From assembly GCF_000283155.1 (NCBI RefSeq), contig NW_004454171.1, positions 7,255,310 through 7,319,309 of the forward strand: 64,000 nt of DNA, written 5' to 3'. Below the pieces are notes generated by a model. It made no database searches and was not told where the DNA came from. It worked only from the letters and a program-made list of their open reading frames with translations. The stretch is from Ceratotherium simum simum. Its lineage: Eukaryota > Chordata > Mammalia > Perissodactyla > Rhinocerotidae. Made by a program: the position numbers and the translations under genes. Shown here piece by piece: positions 11,091 to 26,100 of the stretch (position 1 is its first letter; the number at the start of each line of letters is the position of its first letter).

Positions 11091-11160
11091 TCACACCATG
11101 AAGGAATTCTGATTTTTTAGCTTTTCGAGTTCCTTAATTTGTTGTCTCAAAAATAGTATC
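11091..11160 (-). CDS. WAC: WAC exon 14, coding part (last exon)
   Basis: Acceptor TTTTTCAG then G completing Arg625. Encodes residues 626-647, beginning [14 protein letters not shown] and ending SFMV, then TGA at 11093-11091. The Leu/Ile heptad pattern is the end of the coiled coil that binds RNF20/40. The 3'UTR continues in the same exon. Confidence 0.97.
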
Positions 11161-14100
11161 CTGAAAAATAAAAGAAGGCATTAGAATCTGTGTGGTCATA
11201 TAAATGTTACAGAAAAATCAAACTTTTAACTACAGTAATATCTTATGAGTAATTACTAGTTAAGACAAAATAATTAAAAACTAATTAGTCTACAGTTAAG
11301 ACAAAATAATCATTGAATATATGTGATATATATTAAAGTACTAGGGTGACAAAAGTTAGAATGTTTCCTAGTTTTCTAACAATTTCTCAATAATTAACTT
11401 GACTATAAAGACATTTAAAATGTAGTTGTTCACTGTATCATCACACACACAAGGCAGCAGATATTAAACATGAGATAAACCTATATTACATGTTTCCTGG
11501 GCCACAATATAGTAAGTCTAGAATTAACTAGGTGCAAGAGGCTAATTGTTTTGAAGAACAATATAAATGTAGGTTCATAAAAGTGGAGCCTAGTCAAAGT
11601 CCAATTGACATGTATATTTAAGACAAAAGACAAAACACAAATGCCATAGCTAACTAGATTTCCATAAACTTCATAACATCGTTCCTTTTCTGACCCCTCT
11701 CTTCTGTGATCTATGACATTTATTGCCAATACCAGTGAATTAGGTATAGTCATATACTGGCTTGATATTTGACTGTGTATACTGTTTCAATAAGTTACAT
11801 ATAAACAATAATTTCCTGAAGTCAAATCATCTGTTTAGCAAGCCAAAATGAAGTTTTACGTATGTCAGAACTACTTTCAGAGCAATCCTAGAGTAAAAAA
11901 TTCCCAGTTGATATTCAAAAAGTACCTCCAGATATTTCAGTAATTGAAACATTAGATAAAAACTCACTTTTCCAAGTTTAGTATAAACCCAACTTGGTTT
12001 TTACCAAATATTTGTGGTTTCGAGACAAGATTAACCCTATCTGTGACCCCATGACTTATAGAGACAGGATGTGAAGCCATTGAAAGTTTGTCCTCAATTT
12101 TCTAATAGGCACTTAAAAAAATATCTATACTATTTATCAGGATGTAGATATCCTACTTAAGTATGGTAACAGATTATGAAATAATAAGAGCTCAGGTGTA
12201 AACAGTAAGAAAACAGATATACATCATTAAACCTGTTGGACAACTAAATTCTTACTGTAATTTCCAAGATATCTATCAGGGATGCAAGAACAATGTAAAC
12301 AGAACATAATTTGAAATTTCAACTAAAGTATGCTCAGCAGTAGAGTGCTACTCTCAATTCAAGAGGGAACTCTTATTAGTTGCCGCCAACAATTCACTTT
12401 TCAAATAGTATATTACCGTATCTTATAAAGTTATAACATAAGAAAAAATCCAATGCAGCATTTACCATGGGTTAAGAGAAATAACTCTAGATGCCATTAC
12501 TGTTCACCAGGAATATTATCAAATTATGAAAACAAAGTTATAGTATTATGGAACATGATATAATACATTAAAGAGAACTTTAAATTTCAGAAATAAAATT
12601 TATGTTTTTCAGTGTACTTTAAGATATATATAATGCTAAGAAACATAAAAACTTATTTCAGCAAAAGCCTTACCTTTGCTCTCGCAAAGTTGCTTGAATT
12701 TCACATACTCGGACTAGAGATCTTAAATTTTTTAATTCAGTACAAATTTCTGACATGTGAACGCTTCCCATGTTATGGGCTTCTTCTCGTAATCTTGATG
12801 CCTATATAAATAAAGAAATGAAAATCACATAAAATATGTCAAATTCACATACAAAAAATAAAACATTATATTTCTGAGTAGAACTTGATACAATTACAGA
12901 ATAATCGTTTTCCCTTTACGTCCACAAAAATGCTGGCGAATCTAAGGGGGAAAATGATTATCTTTTAAAAAACTGTCTCTAATCGTGGAAGGTAATTATT
13001 TTAAGATTTCCCCTTCGGGTTTCTTGAGAAAATAGTACTTCTAATCTCAGAAAAGCATAGCACTAGGATAGATGGACTCATGATTTGTGGTTAATAAAAG
13101 ATGCTGGGTCAGCCAAAGCAGAGTTCACTGTTCAGCCAAAGCAAAGTTCACCAAAGCAGTTTATAACACTGATAAAAGGGCCTCACTGTATTTCTGTATC
13201 ATGAGATACACAACCTATCTCTTTAAACTTACAGAACATCTCAGATGGTCAGTTATCTGATAAAAGGGAGAAGCCAATGGCAGTAACTGCAATGTCCTAA
13301 GGTCCCTCACCCCAAAGCAAAAAGTGTTTCCTAACTTCTAGTAGCTAGTCTAGTGGGAGAGTCATAAGATTAATAGTACTAACAGATTCTAAAACTATCA
13401 GAGTGGCAGGTTGAGTGGAAAAAGCACACTGGCTTTGAGCCACATTCACTGTATTAACTGGGTCAATTTGGTATAATCTATTGGGTCTTAATGGCCTCGC
13501 TGGTAAAATGGGAAAACTCATTATTGCCCTGGTTAGCAGTTTTACGAAGTGGAGAAAATTAACATAAAGCACTTAGCACAGAGTTGAATGCTGAGTACTT
13601 AACAATGGTAGCTATAACGATAATTATATTAAAATATTTTATGTGAAACCACAAAAAGTTACCTCATAAATACCCTGTAAGTACATATCAAATGTTTTCT
13701 AAAATGACTACAATCTAATTAGAAATTTGTTGTTTTAACTATAGCTTGAATTCAGTAGTCCAGATTAGATTTTCTAACAGTAGAATTAAATTATATTTTG
13801 CTAGTCATCCTAAGGTAAAACATCTGCTGTGAATCATGTAACATACCTGCTTCTCTGCATGATCTGCAGGCCATCCTTGAACATGCTTTATGAGATTTTC
13901 ATTGAAGTGTGCTGCTAGCGTAGGTGTTAATGAACACGTAGGTCGGGCAGATGAATTCTGTGGTACAACTGTTGCATTTGAGGCATTACTATTGGAAGTA
14001 TGATTTGGACCAGGTGATGGACTTCTCTGGCTACTGGAAAACATAATTGTATGTGTAGTATGTTTAAAAGCAGTTTCTAGGTATCCTAGAAATTGTCTGT

Positions 14101-17100
14101 CAACATCTTCTAATAATTTAAAGATATCCAAATTCCTAAGACAAATTTGTTTTTTTAATATCAAATAAATAGAATTTAAAATCCAAAGTACATTTGTATC
14201 ATGTATTTGTCAATACACTTTTGGGGTAAAAAAGAGCCCTTTAAACAATAACGTCAGAGTCATATTCAAAAACAGTACTCTCCAAATTTGACAGCAAAAC
14301 CTGTTGATTTTGTATACTACAAACACCAATCAGAATGCAACTAAGAAAGGGTCACATTTTAACAGTTGTAGATATAAGGCACATCTGAATATTATATCTT
14401 AAATACATGTAGATAAGGAGGGGAAAAATACGTTGCCTTTGTTTAAATAGCAGAACAAAGTATTGAATCAGAGGGTGAAGTAATGTGAAGCAAAATACAG
14501 GCATATTATAGGATAGCAATGAATGAGTTTAGTGGCAAAATAAGACCAAAAAAGTAACACTCTGAGATTGGTTATCTTCTTTTAAAACTGTGTGGTTTGG
14601 GCTAGGGTTTGGGGAATATGGTAGTGAGAACCAAAAATTTAATCACCCAAGTTGATTTCCTACCTGCTTCACCAGACTTGGCTCTGAATGAATTTCAGTT
14701 ATTTCCAAAAACTAAATCTCCCAAAGGATGAAGAGTTTTCATCACTGAGGATATTTAAAATAATACTGCAGCCTCTAAAGACAATTTAAAAGAAGAATTT
14801 CCCAAAAGTGTTCTGAGCAATGGCAACATTGCTGGAGTAAGCAGACAGCTTCCCAAGGTGATTATTTTGAAAGGAACAACTCTCATTTGGATGTGTAAGT
14901 TCTGAAATGCTTGTTTAGAAAACAACAATAAAAACAACAGTTGAATTATTTTGCCACCTCAGAGCAAGAAGTAAAAATAGGAAAATCAATCAAATGAAAA
15001 TCATCTGAAGTTGTATTGTTAATAAATAAAGAAAAATGACAACACAATACAGCTCTATCTGACAAGCAATCCATATAGGGTCAGAGTTTCATGAAGCTCC
15101 CAGGAAAGCCTGACACACACCAGCTGGAAAATATTGGCCCAAGTTTCAGATGTGAGATTTTTGGCTTCATCAATACACTCAAATCTAAAACCGCTATGAG
15201 GATGTTAAAAATGCCGTCATTTACAACAAATAAAGTATTATAAAATCTTGTGCCAAATCTTGTGCCCTCTTTATACAAGCATCACATATTTTGTTGCTTC
15301 TATCATATTTCACTAAGTGAAATTCTAAAGAGTCACTTTCTTTAAAACAACCCAGGCTTCCCTACTAGAGACAATAATCTACTTGTTGTAGATGACATTT
15401 GTCTTTGTCAATTTTATAATATAAAACTAAATTAGGCTATCCATGGATTCTTCCAAGATCAAGTACTGTTACACATACATATTTATAATATTCTAACAAT
15501 GCCATAGTAAGGAAAAAATAATGTTGTCTCAACACACAATATCAACTTACTTTGAGCGCTGAAGACTTCGAGGAGAGACAGGTTCATGACCTTGCTGCTT
15601 GTCAGCAGTTACAGGCTGCTGTGTGGCCGATTGTGAAACTGGTCCTTGCTTAACTACTGGAGTACTGACCTGAAATGTCAAAATCTGGTGAGATGGGCTT
15701 CTATGACATAGGGCAAATAGCATGGAAACTAGATAAAAGCAAAAGTTCTATCAATGAAACTTTCCAGTTATTTTTATTCTTCAGTGATTTTTAAGAAAAT
15801 AAGAGTTGTCCTAAGTCTGTTTCATAATAAGATTAATATTAGTGATACAGACATATTTAATTGTGTAAATTATCATTTAGGCCCCCAAATCCACATACCC
15901 CTCCAACTCTAGTTATTAATCTTAAACACTGTAAAATCTAGAGATTTAAAGAAGTGGAATCAAAGGAGTTCCCAAAGGTCATGTAGTTAGAAGAGAGTCA
16001 AGTTTTGAGACTTAATTTCTTCATAAAATGGCCCAAGGCCACAAAATTACTTTCTTAGCACACCAGCATAAGAAACCAGTCCTCCTGTTTTTGAGCCCAG
16101 TTTTCTTTCCAATACACTATAATACCTCGTCTGATTTACTGTTACTTCTATATCAATAAAAATAAACGTTACTATATCATGCAAATACAGCTGCTCAAAT
16201 TTCAACCACACATGGAGAGAATGTATAGATTGGTCTATCAGAGAATGAGCCCACACAAATTCAACTTAAATGGTTTTCATAGAGATGTTACCCTACAAAG
16301 GTAGACCAAGAGGTCTATGATTGCCAGTGAGGATACACATACTATTCATATTCAGATGCCACAGAAAGAAAACAAGCAATTTTAAGCCCCAAATTAAGGC
16401 ACCAAGGCAGATGAAGCCATTTGTGATTTAGGTCACATGCACAAGCAGTTTTTTGTTCGGGATTTTTTTTTTGGATGATTAATATTCTCCCAAACAAATA
16501 TGGATAGCCCTGCTACTTCTGAATATAAAAGAACATGTTCTTTTATAAAACATTTTTACAAAATCTACATAATCAAATGTGCACTTATTTTTAAAAATGA
16601 CTCGAAAAAGTTTTTGAATGTAAAAACTGACAGCCATCTGCTTAAGGGATTTGAAACGCTAATTTTATAACTGACTGTAAAACTAACTCTACCACTTAGT
16701 ACACTTTTAGTCATTATTTATTGTACTCTTAAGATACCACCCTGAAGATAAGTTTTAAGATCTAAGAATAAGATCTCTTGCTGAAACTCACATTTTAATT
16801 CTTCTCCCATCAAAATATAGGCAAACAATAAGGAATCGCATAACAAAAAAACCAACAAACAATAATAACTCAGAATTTTAAAAAAATCTAGATTGACCCT
16901 AAACATGCATAGATAAATGACTGAAGTAGGGAAGGGATGAGCCAATAGGAAGACCTAAAAGCTGGCCTACCATCAATTTCAAGCTATGTTTCAATGCATT
17001 TATTTTTAGGCTTCTGCTTATGATTTTACTTGAATAAAGAATTCTTTGGCATGAAAGTTTGAAACAGCTCATTGTTTTACAATAACTAAAAAAAATTTCC

Positions 17101-20100
17101 TCCTACATTTACCATTAAGAGTAAATATATACCAACTTCCAAATCTCTCAATGTTTTACTGGTGGTATGCTACAAAGCAAAAAATGAGTATGACTCGGAT
17201 TTGCTTATGAATTTGTGGACAAGACTCAAATGATGTACGACAAAATTTGACTACAGCAGTGTAAGGTCCTGTTCATAGTCCAGTAAGAACAGGCCAGCAA
17301 TTTTCTAACTGTGCCCTGAGGAGCCATCCATGGAAGATTTTGCTTGGATAAACACGGGTAAGCACAGCTTAGTAAAATGGGTTCTATTTCAGAAAGAACT
17401 AAGCCTCAAATTCTGACTCCGCCACAAAGCAGCTGTATTTTCTCATCTATTAAATGAGACAAATAGTGGTTGATTCTCATGATGTGAAAGTTAAATATAA
17501 TACATATAAAGTTCTTAGCACAGAAACAGACTCATTTCTGAAATAAAAGTATGGGAAAAAAAGTCCCTGGGAAACATGTTCTCTCATATCTCTTAGAGTT
17601 TAAAAATTCTACAAATATTAAGATTCAATTAGTATATCCTTCTTTATCCTGCTGTCCATGTCACAAATCCCAAAGCCAATAAAGAGAACAGACTCAGTGC
17701 ATAAAAGTGGCAGAGATGCAACTCCCCCCTCCATCCCTCAGTTAACTGACAGATTCTAACCTGCATCTATTCTCACTCACCAGTCATTCACTCCACCACT
17801 ATTTCATTCTCAGAAAGGCCCTTTTCTACAATACAGATTCTCAAACATTATTAAACTTGTTTTTCCAAAAGTAAGTGATTTCTTTTCCCAATGTCCCTCA
17901 AAGGAAACATACCTTTGGCTGTGATGAAACAGGAGGAGTACTAATCAAAGGTTTGATAGGGACTGTGTTAGTTTGAGGTGTGCTTATTCTTGGAGAGACA
18001 TACGATCTTGGGGATGATGCATCAGACGTTAAAGACATCGGAGACTGATTAGATGGCTGGGCTGTAAAAGAGTGAAGTAATTAATTTCAAATAAACCCAA
18101 AACCTCTGCCATATATATGGGGGAGATCTTTTTATCTCTCTATATGTCCCATGTCCCCCAAAGAGAACATTTATCTGAAAAAGTCAGAATGAAGTACTCA
18201 CTGGGGCCACGCTGAATAAACGAGCTATGTGACAGAGATAAGCACACCCAGTGTAGGTCCCCTCTCTCTTTCTAAGGATGGAGTGAGAAGGTAGGCCTGA
18301 ACTTATTCTCACATGGAAGGCATCCTCACCATCCTTATTTCTTCTTTCTTATTCTACATTTAGGCCCCATTATGTCCTTTAGTCTCCTGCCTCATGAAGC
18401 TAACCAGAGGGTTGTAACAGTCTTTTCACTATTATACTTCAATTTTAGACCAGGTACTCCTGCTCAATTAATCAGCTTTCTGAGTTGGGGTGGGGGAACA
18501 AGTCAAAGTGACCCTTTTCATTTCCCTTTTGTTCCTAAGTGTATCTCTTTCCACTGGATACCTTCACAGAGAAGAGGGACAGCTAATTCACAGCAGGACT
18601 TGAGCATTCCTGTATCCTCTAGTCAAAAACTATTCTAACGTCAACTTGAACCAAACTTCAACTCTTAAAACATGTTCAATGTTTCGCAAAGATTGAGGGC
18701 ATATCGTAGTTTACTTTCAGGTTTGGAGTAACATATCTCATTAACAACTTAAATTCTGAATTAAATATATATTACAGATTTGATGGAGATACTGTAAGAT
18801 AAATATCAAAGCTTGTTCATCTAAAAAGAAAAGGTATATAAAAATATTATGGTATATAGTAGTGTTAAAAATCAAACACAATAAAATCATTATTATAGCT
18901 AATCTCTTCAAAGACTAAAAAAAATTGCTATTAATCCCCCCCCAAATCAAGATATAATTCTAGAGATACCTAAGAATATGAATACCTTGTGTAGAGAGCT
19001 GAGCAGCTTGAGAGATCAGAGAAGTTATGTTGAAAGCAGATGGTCCAGCAGTAAGAAACTTATGAATTATAGACTGCAGTGAGGCTTGTGTCACAGCTGC
19101 TGTAAGAACTAAGAACATAATATATCTTAAATTCAAATAAAAACACCGAGGCATATGTGGCATTAGTAACAACCTGAAAACTGAAGAAGAGCCCAGAAAA
19201 AACTGGAGCGTTTCAAATCAGAACTCTCAAAATCAAAGTCTAGAAGATAGGAGTAATATAATAGGTCTAAAGATGTGAAATGATCTGAGGCAGAGGAAAG
19301 GAAATTTAATGGGTTTATAATAAAGGAAAATAGTACAGTTTTCTTTACACTATAACTTGGGGGTTCAGTAAAAAAAAAAACTCCTGGATGAGACTTTTTA
19401 AAAAAACAGTAAAGAGTGTTCACTGGAACTTCTGATTATACCAGAAACATATCCATATAAAGTGCTTAGTACATTACGTGGAATTAACTGGATAAATGGT
19501 AGCTATTTCACACAACTGCTTTATTAGACAAGCTAACCACTCCCCACATGAACACCCACCCCAACAATCTTTTTTAAAAATGGATATTAAAAGCTGAGTA
19601 CTTAAGAAGACTATGTATTTTTGAAGCATAAGACCTTTTATTATTGACATTTTCTTATGCTACCGTTTCTTCAATCTGTTGCCCCACTTTGCCTAGTAAA
19701 ACATTAACAAAGGAGAGAATAGAATGGTTATCTTACAGAATAAAATCAAAATACAGAAAAGTTGAGGACAAAAATAGATTAAAGACCAAGTAGCCTGAGA
19801 TAGCTCCATTTTTAGGGTAAAGGAAGAACTTAACCACGGAACACTACTATTAAATATATTATGCGAAGGCGTACACATACAGAAAATTTTGCAATGCTCT
19901 TAGGATTTAATGTTTGAATCTGAATGGTTTATGAATTAAAACTACATCCACTTTTATTCAGACTTCTTTGAGGTGACTGCCTAAATACTTTAGTACCATA
20001 TTGAAAAGCAAAGCTGGAATTAACAGTGCAATTAACCAGGAAAAGTAACAAAATGTTATCCATTACCTCACCTCCTTTCTCAATTATTTTTCAAGTATTG

Positions 20101-23100
20101 TAAGAAGGAACTACCTGAATTCCTATACTTTTAGTAATTAGCGTATTTTTAATATTCCAAATAATTAATTCCACATATCAGGTTTTTTTGAAATATGCTA
20201 AAAACCAAATGTTTTTATATCAGTTTTAACAAATGCTCTTTACTTCATTTTTACTTAAAAAAAAATTCATCATACACACTAAGCAGACAGAACAGCTTAT
20301 CTTTGGTAATTACCAGGTACAAAGCAAGTCTTGAAAAATATACAGAAAATCCAGGTATTGCTAACTTGCTTACAATACCAAAGGCCTTAAACTATGGGGA
20401 ATATAAATTGCAAAGAATGAAGTTCAAATGTGCATTTCAAAATGAAACAAAGACTATTCCTAAATTGAGGATTTTACTAATTATATAATTTTGCACAACG
20501 CAAATGAATTTTTAAAAGTAGTTACTATAAAAATTTACCTTCATTTATTTTGGATATGTCCACATTAGAATTATTAAGTTGCAGTGTGGCTTGCAGAGCA
20601 GGAAGCAACTGTCTGAGAAGATTTGGGTCCTGAAGTAATGGAGGTATCGGTGACTGTGGAACAGGAGAAACAGGGATTGCTGAAGCAGATGTTGGAGGTG
20701 CAGATGTGGGATTCAGCCCAGAGGCAGACGACGTGGAAGGAGTTGTGCAAGAATGTGATACAGATTTGTCTCCTGATGTAGATTCTAAATAAAAAGGAGA
20801 TAGCAAGGCTGAAAAAAATTACTTGAACAGAGGAAACTGGAACCAACACCAAACAAGCAACTTCCATGTGCCAGGCACCTAACTCAAGTAATCTCATTTA
20901 ATCTTTACAGGGTAGCACATAGAAGGGGCTCAGTAAATATGTGATTGACTAGAAATAATGAGGTAGGCATTTTTATAGCCCTATTTCACAGGTGAAAAAA
21001 ATCGAACAAGAAAGATTACATAACTTGCTTGAAGTCATAAAACCTGGTAAAGCAGTGATTCAACCACATCCATGTCTGATTCTAAAAGTACCATACTCTG
21101 TTTATTAGTAATGGTGTCTCAAACACAGTTATTTATTAACCACACATTCAAATAAAATTCCATTAGGATAAAGGGACAATACAATTCTCCAGAACTTAAT
21201 TTATATGTCTGGTAAAATAACTTAAGGTGAAAATGTTTATGACAATAACAACCTACCTACCTAAATATGACAATGGCTTTAATACGAATCAGGATAGGCA
21301 CCATGGTGAGCAAGCCCATATGGGCTAAGTATGTGAGGAGTAAGAGGAGACTCCTACTTTGAACTTTTATATTAACAATTAACTTTTAGAATTACATCTT
21401 TCCCTTTTGTAATTAAATATGAGACAATGAGCTATTTCTATTTTTATCATTTAAAGATTATCAGCACTAAAAAGAACACTTTTAATAGCCAAAAAACACC
21501 ACCCTCAGTATTTTAAAAATAAAAACATGTACAAAATATGCATGGAAAATTATTATTTGAAAGCTGTCATTGCAAATTATTCATATAGATTCAATGCAAC
21601 TGCAATCAAAACCCCAATAGCATTTTTGGTAGCATTTGACAAGCTCATTCTATAACTTATTTGAAAGAGATAAGGGCTAGTAACAGCCATGAAATTCCTC
21701 AAGAAAACAAGATAGATAGTGATGTACCTTTCAGATGTAAAAATTTATATTTAAAACAAAACCAATTTAAGGTATACTAAACTTTTGTATATATACTTAA
21801 GTCTTTAGAACTAGAAGAGGAAAACACAGGAAGATATCTTTGACTGATATCAGGATGCAGAAAATTACAAAAAGCAAAACAGTTAAATCTAAAGTATTGG
21901 TAACCAAAATATTTTAAGGAACTCCTCTAAATTAAAAAAGACATTCATGGAGAGACAGTCATAGAAAAAAGAACAAAACATATTTCACAGAAGGAAAAAC
22001 TCGAATGGTTAAAAAAACGTGAAAGACGCTCCACTTCATTGATAATCAAGAAAATGCAAATTAAAAGCAACAGGATATCCTTTTATGCTCACCAGATTGA
22101 CAAAAATTTAAAAGTATGACAATACCAAATGTTAGTAAGGAGTAATGGGAACACAACATTTCTTTTAAAGACTAAAATGATCTAACCACACTGGAAAATA
22201 ATTTGGCATTATGTAGAAAAACTGCAGATGCACATACTTCATGACCCAGTCATTCCCTTTAGTATACATTCTTAGAGAAACTCTGATGTACATAAATCAG
22301 GAGAAACATTCAACAATTTTTATAACACTATTATAGCTTGTTTTATTTTAGCACAAAACTAGAAACAAACCAAGTGTCCAACATCAGGAAAATGAACACA
22401 AACTGGTATTTTCAAACCATGGAATTTTACTAATACAGTGACTTTAATGGAAGTAAAAGAGAATTAGAAACAGAGGCCCTGTGGGTAACATTAAAACTGC
22501 ACTACTGAAGATGTTCATACATATTCTCTTACAACATTGGTCTAAAGACGAAACATGAAAATGTGCTAAAGCATCTTTAAATCCCCATACATATCCACTC
22601 CTTGAAGATTTTCAAGCTCATATATATATACACATTATATAACTGAATTAAGACTGCTATTATGATGTACAGAAGTTTCAGCAACAATGCATTTGACTAT
22701 TACACTGCTACCTAATAACTAGATCTTCATTTCCAATTCTAATAACTGAACATTCATTAACCTTCATGGTCCTAGAGAAGCTGAGAATTACCAGCAAGCT
22801 TACTGAAAAGGGACTCCTTTATCAGTCTTTTTAGGACACTACTCTAATGGTCAAAAGAACTAGGGGCAATAGCTCTCTAAAATATGGACCTCATAGCTGC
22901 TTTAAGTTCATTTCAAGGATGTGTTGATCAATTATGATCAACTCAGACAGCCTAAGACATTTTAATTCTTGTAAGGCAGACATTTTAATTTTTCTAAGGC
23001 ACACATTTAAAAGGAGGGTCTGAAAGGCTAAAAGATTGCCTATCGCGTTTAGCTTTGCTGTTTTGGATTCATAGACAAGTATAAAGAAACTTGAATGAAA

Positions 23101-26100
23101 TAAGATTTTACTTGTGAAAACCTGCTGTCAGTTATTACAGTGTATGGGGCAACTACAGACTACAGCAGCAGTTTTCTCCAGATCACATCCCTTAGGGTTC
23201 AGCTTAGGGGCATCTTTAATATTTAGAATTAAACAAGTTCTGTACTTGTACATCCTGCATGAACAATTAAATTAGTACTTATACCCCTCTGCAACGATCC
23301 TCTTTTTTGATACTTTTACTGTGGTTTTTGTCTGCTTTTAACAACAGGAGTTGGAAAAGGTGTGAGTTGTTTTCAAATTTGTTTTGGTGCTGCTAAATCT
23401 ATCCACAGATTTGAAAAATTAACACAGGCCTGAAAATTCTTCAGTGTTGCCCTTTAATCCAAGAAGAGGAAACGTCCCCAAATAAGAAAACTAATACATA
23501 TTACCATAAAGAAATAAAACCACAAAAACTACACATCCTTAACTTCTAATTTTTATAAGTTTATTTACACTGAGGATAGATTTCTTCTGCAGTTTTCTGA
23601 GAGATTATCAATGAATAGCAAGGAAACCAGCTGATACTACTTAATACTTATGGTACCCTTGAGCAACTGATATCTCTTTAGGCCAGAATTTCTCTATTAA
23701 GAAGTTTGATTTTGGGGCCGGCCAGGTGGCACAGTGGTTAAGTTCACATGCTCCGTTTCAGTGGCCTGGGGTTCACGGGTTCAGATCCCGGGTGCAGATC
23801 TATGCAGCACTCATCAAGCCATGCTGCGGCGGTGTCCCATATATAAAGTAGAGGAAGACTGGCACAGATGTTAGCTCAGCAATAATCTTCCTCATCACAA
23901 AAAAAAAAAGTTTGATTTTGAGTATGAGTTTTCAAAAAAATGCTTATCAGAATGACCTGTAAAGTTAAAAAAAAAAAAATAATACAGATACCAGGGCTCC
24001 ATCCCAGATCTAATGAACCTGGGGAGACCCAAGCATATGTTGAACTTGTAAGAAAGAGTTCTATGGATGATTCTGGCACCCCTTGCTGCTTATGAAAAAA
24101 TAGAGAACTTCCAAGGTTCCTTTTAACTTTAAAAACAAAAGGAAACAGCCAAAACAAAATAAAAAAACATAGCACGAACACGGAGAACTGAAAGGAGAAA
24201 GAGTTAAGATCAAAGACAGGAAAGCTAAATCGCTTTTCCTGGCAGGTCTTCAGCATGCTATTTTCACACTATTTTTAAAAATAGCTCCATTCATCCCTTC
24301 TCCCTAAATGACACACCCATACAAATGCCCTTCCAAAGCTTGTTTTAATATTATTTGCCTCAATCTACAAGTATAGTTGAGAATAAATGATGAGTTTAAC
24401 AATTAATGTAAATGTAAAATGCTATCCTGAAAGGCAGTCTTAGTTTTATCACTAAAATATTATAAAATAAAGGTATTGGTTGGGTGCCCCTCTTCTGTGT
24501 TCAGAGTGCCCTAAAACAGATTATATTACCCAGAATCTTCTATTATATAGCTTATTATCTTTCCCTTCTATTAGAACATGAACTTCTTTAGGAGGCGAAT
24601 TTTGTTGTATTTATCTCTGTAGCCCTGGTACAAAATGGGACTTGGCACCAGGATGGCATCAACATATATTTGTTGACTGGATGCCTGATTCTGCAATAAA
24701 GGCCCAGGTGCATGTATATGTGCTCTCTTTCTTAGTCTCTAGGTTCAAACCGTACGATAATGGGGAGGAAAGTCAAAGGTCTCCATAAATAATTGACAAA
24801 GCAGACGATGAACAGCTCACTTTACGCTGTTTTCATAAAGCTGAGTAACATTATATAGTTTTTGAGACAAATAACTCATTTAGATTTATTTTAAATAATC
24901 TTATAAAATAATCAACCACTTTTTTTTTTCTTTTACACACAAAAGCAACAAAACTACTATTTGGAACAAGTATACAGTCACTGAGTGTGTCTTTTCTATA
25001 TAGATAATTTTAATTAACAGTTCTGTTTGTCTGAAATCTTTTAAGCTAGAATCTAATCTGTTAGGATGTGAGGCTAATATACCTAATAACACGTTTATAC
25101 AGATTTGTATCAAACAAATAAATAAAAAATCTGGATCTCTGAAAACAGCTGAAGACGAATAATGAGTTTACACAAGAAGATTAATGTAGTGTTTTGCATT
25201 ACAAAGCAATTTCAATAGACTCTTCTGCTTTTTAAGAATATCAGCCTCTAGTTTCAATCCTTAAATGCCAACTTTCCCGAGCCATTCAACAAACCTAGGT
25301 TACTTTAAGCATTTTTTCACAGTGTTTGGCAATAGAATGGTATCTAGTTTTAGTTCTAGCATTTTAATTGTGTGTGTGTGCCTATGATCTTTTTAAGGAT
25401 ATTTAATGATCTCTTCCTAAGCTATTTTAAATTTAAATGAACTAAATCACTTTCCTACCTGATTATTTCTATGACTTGCAGATAGCTAACCAATTCTTTA
25501 CTTTAATATGAGCCACAAAATATGTTACCCTTTGATTTTAATTTAAACTGTATATATTTGCTTTGATAAAAAACTTTTTCTCTTCCTTTATGCTTATAAT
25601 TATGAATTATTCATTTATATTTCCAATTTTTACCAGTAGGGGGAGTAACCTACCAAAGACTAGACTTCACATAGAAACCTGTTACCAAAACCTAACTTTC
25701 TCAGGTTTAAAGTAACATCACTCACCTCTTCTAATTATAGGCATCCTTTCAAAACACCTAAGAGAGCATACACCAAAGTCAAAATTTGTTTCTGACCTAT
25801 ATTTTTCTGGTATGCCAAATAACTCCATTTCTATCTATAATAAGATCTAAAGAGATACTGCACTTGAGTAAAAGGTACTAATTTAATTTCTAATCATTAA
25901 TTTCCTATGATGTTCTGACAGTTGCTGTAATAATACTGAACAGGACATGTGAACACAACTCAAACTACTGATAAAGGCAGCCTGCTTCTTCCATTTTGAA
26001 GTAGTGGTATTACACAGGAAAGTACAACATGGAGAAATTATAAAGAAAAACAAAGTATACAAGTATAGTAGAAAAAAATATAAGATTGCTAGGTGACAAC

